Source: a virus
Virus record (IMG/VR): IMGVR_UViG_3300037119_003331
Location: 1 to 34,363 of that record
DNA: 34,363 nt
Reading direction: 5' to 3' (one strand)
Shown: piece by piece, positions 32,399 through 34,363 of the stretch
Layout of the letters: each line of letters starts with the position of its first letter
Position numbering within the stretch: position 1 is the first letter of the stretch
Position numbers and translations under genes: made by a program
Notes under the pieces: model-generated
Told to the model about the DNA's origin: nothing
The model's database searches: none
Seen by the model: only the letters and a program-made list of their open reading frames with translations

Positions 32399-34363
32399 CG
32401 ATCCAAGTCCAGACATCGCTGATGTCAGGCGGGCTCGATCTGGTCACGCCGCCCATTGCCATGCCACCCGGCAAGGTGATCTCCGCGATCAACTACGAGC
32501 CGGACGTTGCCGGCTATTCCTCGACGATGGGGTTCGAGCGCTTCGACGGCCACACCAGTCCGTCCAGTTCGACCAGCCCCGCAGAGATCGCGCATTTGCG
32601 GACGTTGATCTCTGAGGTTCCCGGCACCGGCCCGGTGCGTGGGATCGTTGTATTCGACGGTGCCGTCTACGTATTCCGGGACGTGGATGAGACGACGGGC
32701 GGCATGTACAAGTCGACGGTCGGCGGCTGGTCCCTGCAGACCTTTGGCCGCGAGATGGGGTTCTCGACTGGCTCTGCCGAGTTTCTGGGTGGGGAGTACA
32801 TCGTCGGGGGGAGTTCTGGGGCGACCGCCGTTGTCGAGCGGGCGATCCTGCGTTCCGGCGCATGGGACGGCACGGCAGAGGGCTACTTCGTCCTTTCCAA
32901 CGTCACCGGCACATTCGTGGCCGAAACGGTCACGGGCGTCTCTACGGCCGCTACGGCCGTCGTAACAGTTCCAACTTCGCTCACGATCCCGGCGGGTGGC
33001 CGTTACGATTTCACGATCAATAACTTCTACGGGTCCGCCAACACCCCCTGCCTGTATTTCGCGAACGGCGTCAGTAATGCATGGGAGTGGTCGGGGAGCG
33101 TATTGTCTCCAATCCATACCGGCACGTCATCGGGGACAGTTAGCACCTACGATTATCTGGTCGGCTACTTGGTGCAGGAAGTGACCATTACCATCGCCAG
33201 CCCAGCCGTGGTGACCACTGTCGCCGCGCACGGCTACAGCGCTGGTCAGCCGATCGTGTTTGTGACGACCGGCGCGCTGCCGACTGGCATTACCGGCAGC
33301 ACGGTGACCTACTACGTGATTGCGACGGGCCTCACCCCTACCACGTTCCAGTTTTCGACAGTACTCGCTGGCGCTGCGGTCATCACCAGCGGCTCTCAGA
33401 GCGGCACCCACAAAGTTACTCGCACCAATCTGGATGTCGGGGATTTCATCGTAGCCGCAGATGGATCGAGCATTATTTTTGGAGGGTCTTTCGATGCTCC
33501 TGAGTTTGTCGAGCATTACAAGGGCCACCTGTTTGTAGCGTATTCGTCGGGGTCGCTGCTCAATTCCAGCATCGGCTCCCCTCTGGAGTACATGACCTCG
33601 ACGGGCGCGAGCGAAATATCGTTTGGCGACCGGATTACCGGGATGCTCACCTCGTCTACTGCGATGGTGATCACCGGGCAAAACCGCATCAGCTTCATAA
33701 CGGGCGACGATGCTGCAACGTGGGTGTTGAGTCCTGTTTCGGGGACATCCGGCGCGCAGCCCTACAGCCTGCAGATGATGGATGAGCCGGTATTCCTCGA
33801 TGATGCCGGGGTGCGCAAGCTGCAGGCGGTCGCTGCCTTTGGTGATTGGTCGACGGGGACGTTGACGCAGCCGGTCGAGCCGTTGGTCCTGCAAAAGCGC
33901 AACGCCGACATTACTCCAGTGGCGTCGTTGAAGATCAAGGCTCGGGATCAATACAAGCTGTTTTGGAGCGATGGCACGGGCCTCACGGTCTATCTCGGCC
34001 GCAAGCATCCGGAGACGTTGCCCTTCAATCTGCCTATCGATGTCTATTGCGCCACCGCAGGCGAGGTCGATAACGGCCAAGGCGACCGGCTGTTTGTCGG
34101 CAGCGCGACGGACGGATTCGTCTACGAGCTAAACCGTGGAACGTCCTTCGACGGAACGAATATCAAGACCTTCATTCGCCTGCCCTTCTCGGCGGCAGGA
34201 AGCCCCGCGCAGGAAACGCGCTGGACCAAGGTGACCTTTGAACTGGCGACGCCGGACACCATCGATATTGGGGTCGCATTCGATGTCGATTATGCGCGTG
34301 GGGTAGGGACAGCTTTCCAGATCGACATTCCCATCGATGCTGGCTCCGCGATCATTACGACGG
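32395..34363 (+). CDS. Tail/stabilisation-like structural protein (partial, runs off right edge)
   Basis: The ATG at 32395 overlaps the adaptor stop by 4 nt, and the frame is open for 656 codons to the edge. The N-terminus reads MSGGLDLVTPPIAMPPGKVI, with INYEPDVAGYSSTMGFERFD. Around residues 263-343 is a domain rich in strands (AAHGYSAGQPIVFVTTGALP, then TFQFSTVLAGAAV) of the type seen in many phage tail proteins and compared with ubiquitin-E1 FCCH domains. After it come repeats of beta-propeller character (HLFVAYSSGSLL, RLFVGSATDGFVYEL). Likely a tail hub or nozzle protein placed after the adaptor; identity is tentative. Confidence 0.7.
   Translation, partial: MTIQVQTSLMSGGLDLVTPPIAMPPGKVISAINYEPDVAGYSSTMGFERFDGHTSPSSSTSPAEIAHLRTLISEVPGTGPVRGIVVFDGAVYVFRDVDETTGGMYKSTVGGWSLQTFGREMGFSTGSAEFLGGEYIVGGSSGATAVVERAILRSGAWDGTAEGYFVLSNVTGTFVAETVTGVSTAATAVVTVPTSLTIPAGGRYDFTINNFYGSANTPCLYFANGVSNAWEWSGSVLSPIHTGTSSGTVSTYDYLVGYLVQEVTITIASPAVVTTVAAHGYSAGQPIVFVTTGALPTGITGSTVTYYVIATGLTPTTFQFSTVLAGAAVITSGSQSGTHKVTRTNLDVGDFIVAADGSSIIFGGSFDAPEFVEHYKGHLFVAYSSGSLLNSSIGSPLEYMTSTGASEISFGDRITGMLTSSTAMVITGQNRISFITGDDAATWVLSPVSGTSGAQPYSLQMMDEPVFLDDAGVRKLQAVAAFGDWSTGTLTQPVEPLVLQKRNADITPVASLKIKARDQYKLFWSDGTGLTVYLGRKHPETLPFNLPIDVYCATAGEVDNGQGDRLFVGSATDGFVYELNRGTSFDGTNIKTFIRLPFSAAGSPAQETRWTKVTFELATPDTIDIGVAFDVDYARGVGTAFQIDIPIDAGSAIITT

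Noticed and set aside
1-34363. tRNA genes, CRISPR arrays, insertion sequences, integrase or attachment site
   Set aside because: I looked for T-arm sequences, regular repeats with spacers, transposase motifs and tyrosine/serine recombinase motifs and found none I could support. Lifestyle (virulent or temperate) therefore remains open.

Overview
The window looks like part of a tailed double-stranded DNA phage (or prophage) genome of podovirus-like organisation. It carries terminase subunits, a very large portal, a scaffold, an N4-gp56-type major capsid protein, a head-tail adaptor, a glycosidase-like tail fibre, a prim-pol/helicase replication protein, and many tiny overlapping early genes. 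High GC and the small-protein families suggest an alphaproteobacterial host; this is inference, since no host gene is present. Genes run off both edges (1..220 on the left, 32395..34363 on the right).

Layout. (a) 1-3152, minus strand: eleven small genes of unknown function; in the block from 3152 down to 289, each start overlaps the preceding stop by exactly 4 nt. (b) 3153-3294: two divergent promoters; 3295-4803, plus strand: six small genes ending in a BrnA-like ribbon-helix-helix protein. (c) 8325 down to 4685, minus strand: an operon with a Cro-like regulator, two small proteins, a DNA methyltransferase, and a protein with a DnaA domain IV-like DNA-binding region. The methyltransferase gene contains two HNH-type genes in another reading frame. 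(d) 9170 down to 8436, minus strand: four very small proteins. (e) 9109-13070, plus strand: HNH endonuclease, VRR-NUC nuclease, prim-pol/helicase, a repeat-rich AT-rich candidate origin, and a PD-(D/E)XK-like nuclease, closed by a strong terminator. (f) 13300-34363, plus strand: packaging and virion genes.

Four promoters share a TTGAC -35 box, a TACAT -10 box and an imperfect YGTAGC-N5-NTTACA palindrome between them. They drive blocks a, b and c and the leftmost gene, which suggests one early regulon, possibly controlled by the Cro-like protein.

The two most unusual features are in terL and the methyltransferase gene. The large terminase is split exactly between its ATPase domain (14466-15263) and its nuclease domain (19987-20736) by 4.7 kb holding thirteen other genes. 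That insert contains an array of mosaic coiled-coil genes that share DNA cassettes at their ends, a probable Acb2-like anti-CBASS sponge, and a paralogue of a tail-fibre domain. The methyltransferase is interrupted by two HNH-type genes (600 and 405 nt, both multiples of three) while its own reading frame stays open through both. The second HNH gene carries a TGA exactly where a zinc-ligand cysteine codon is expected.
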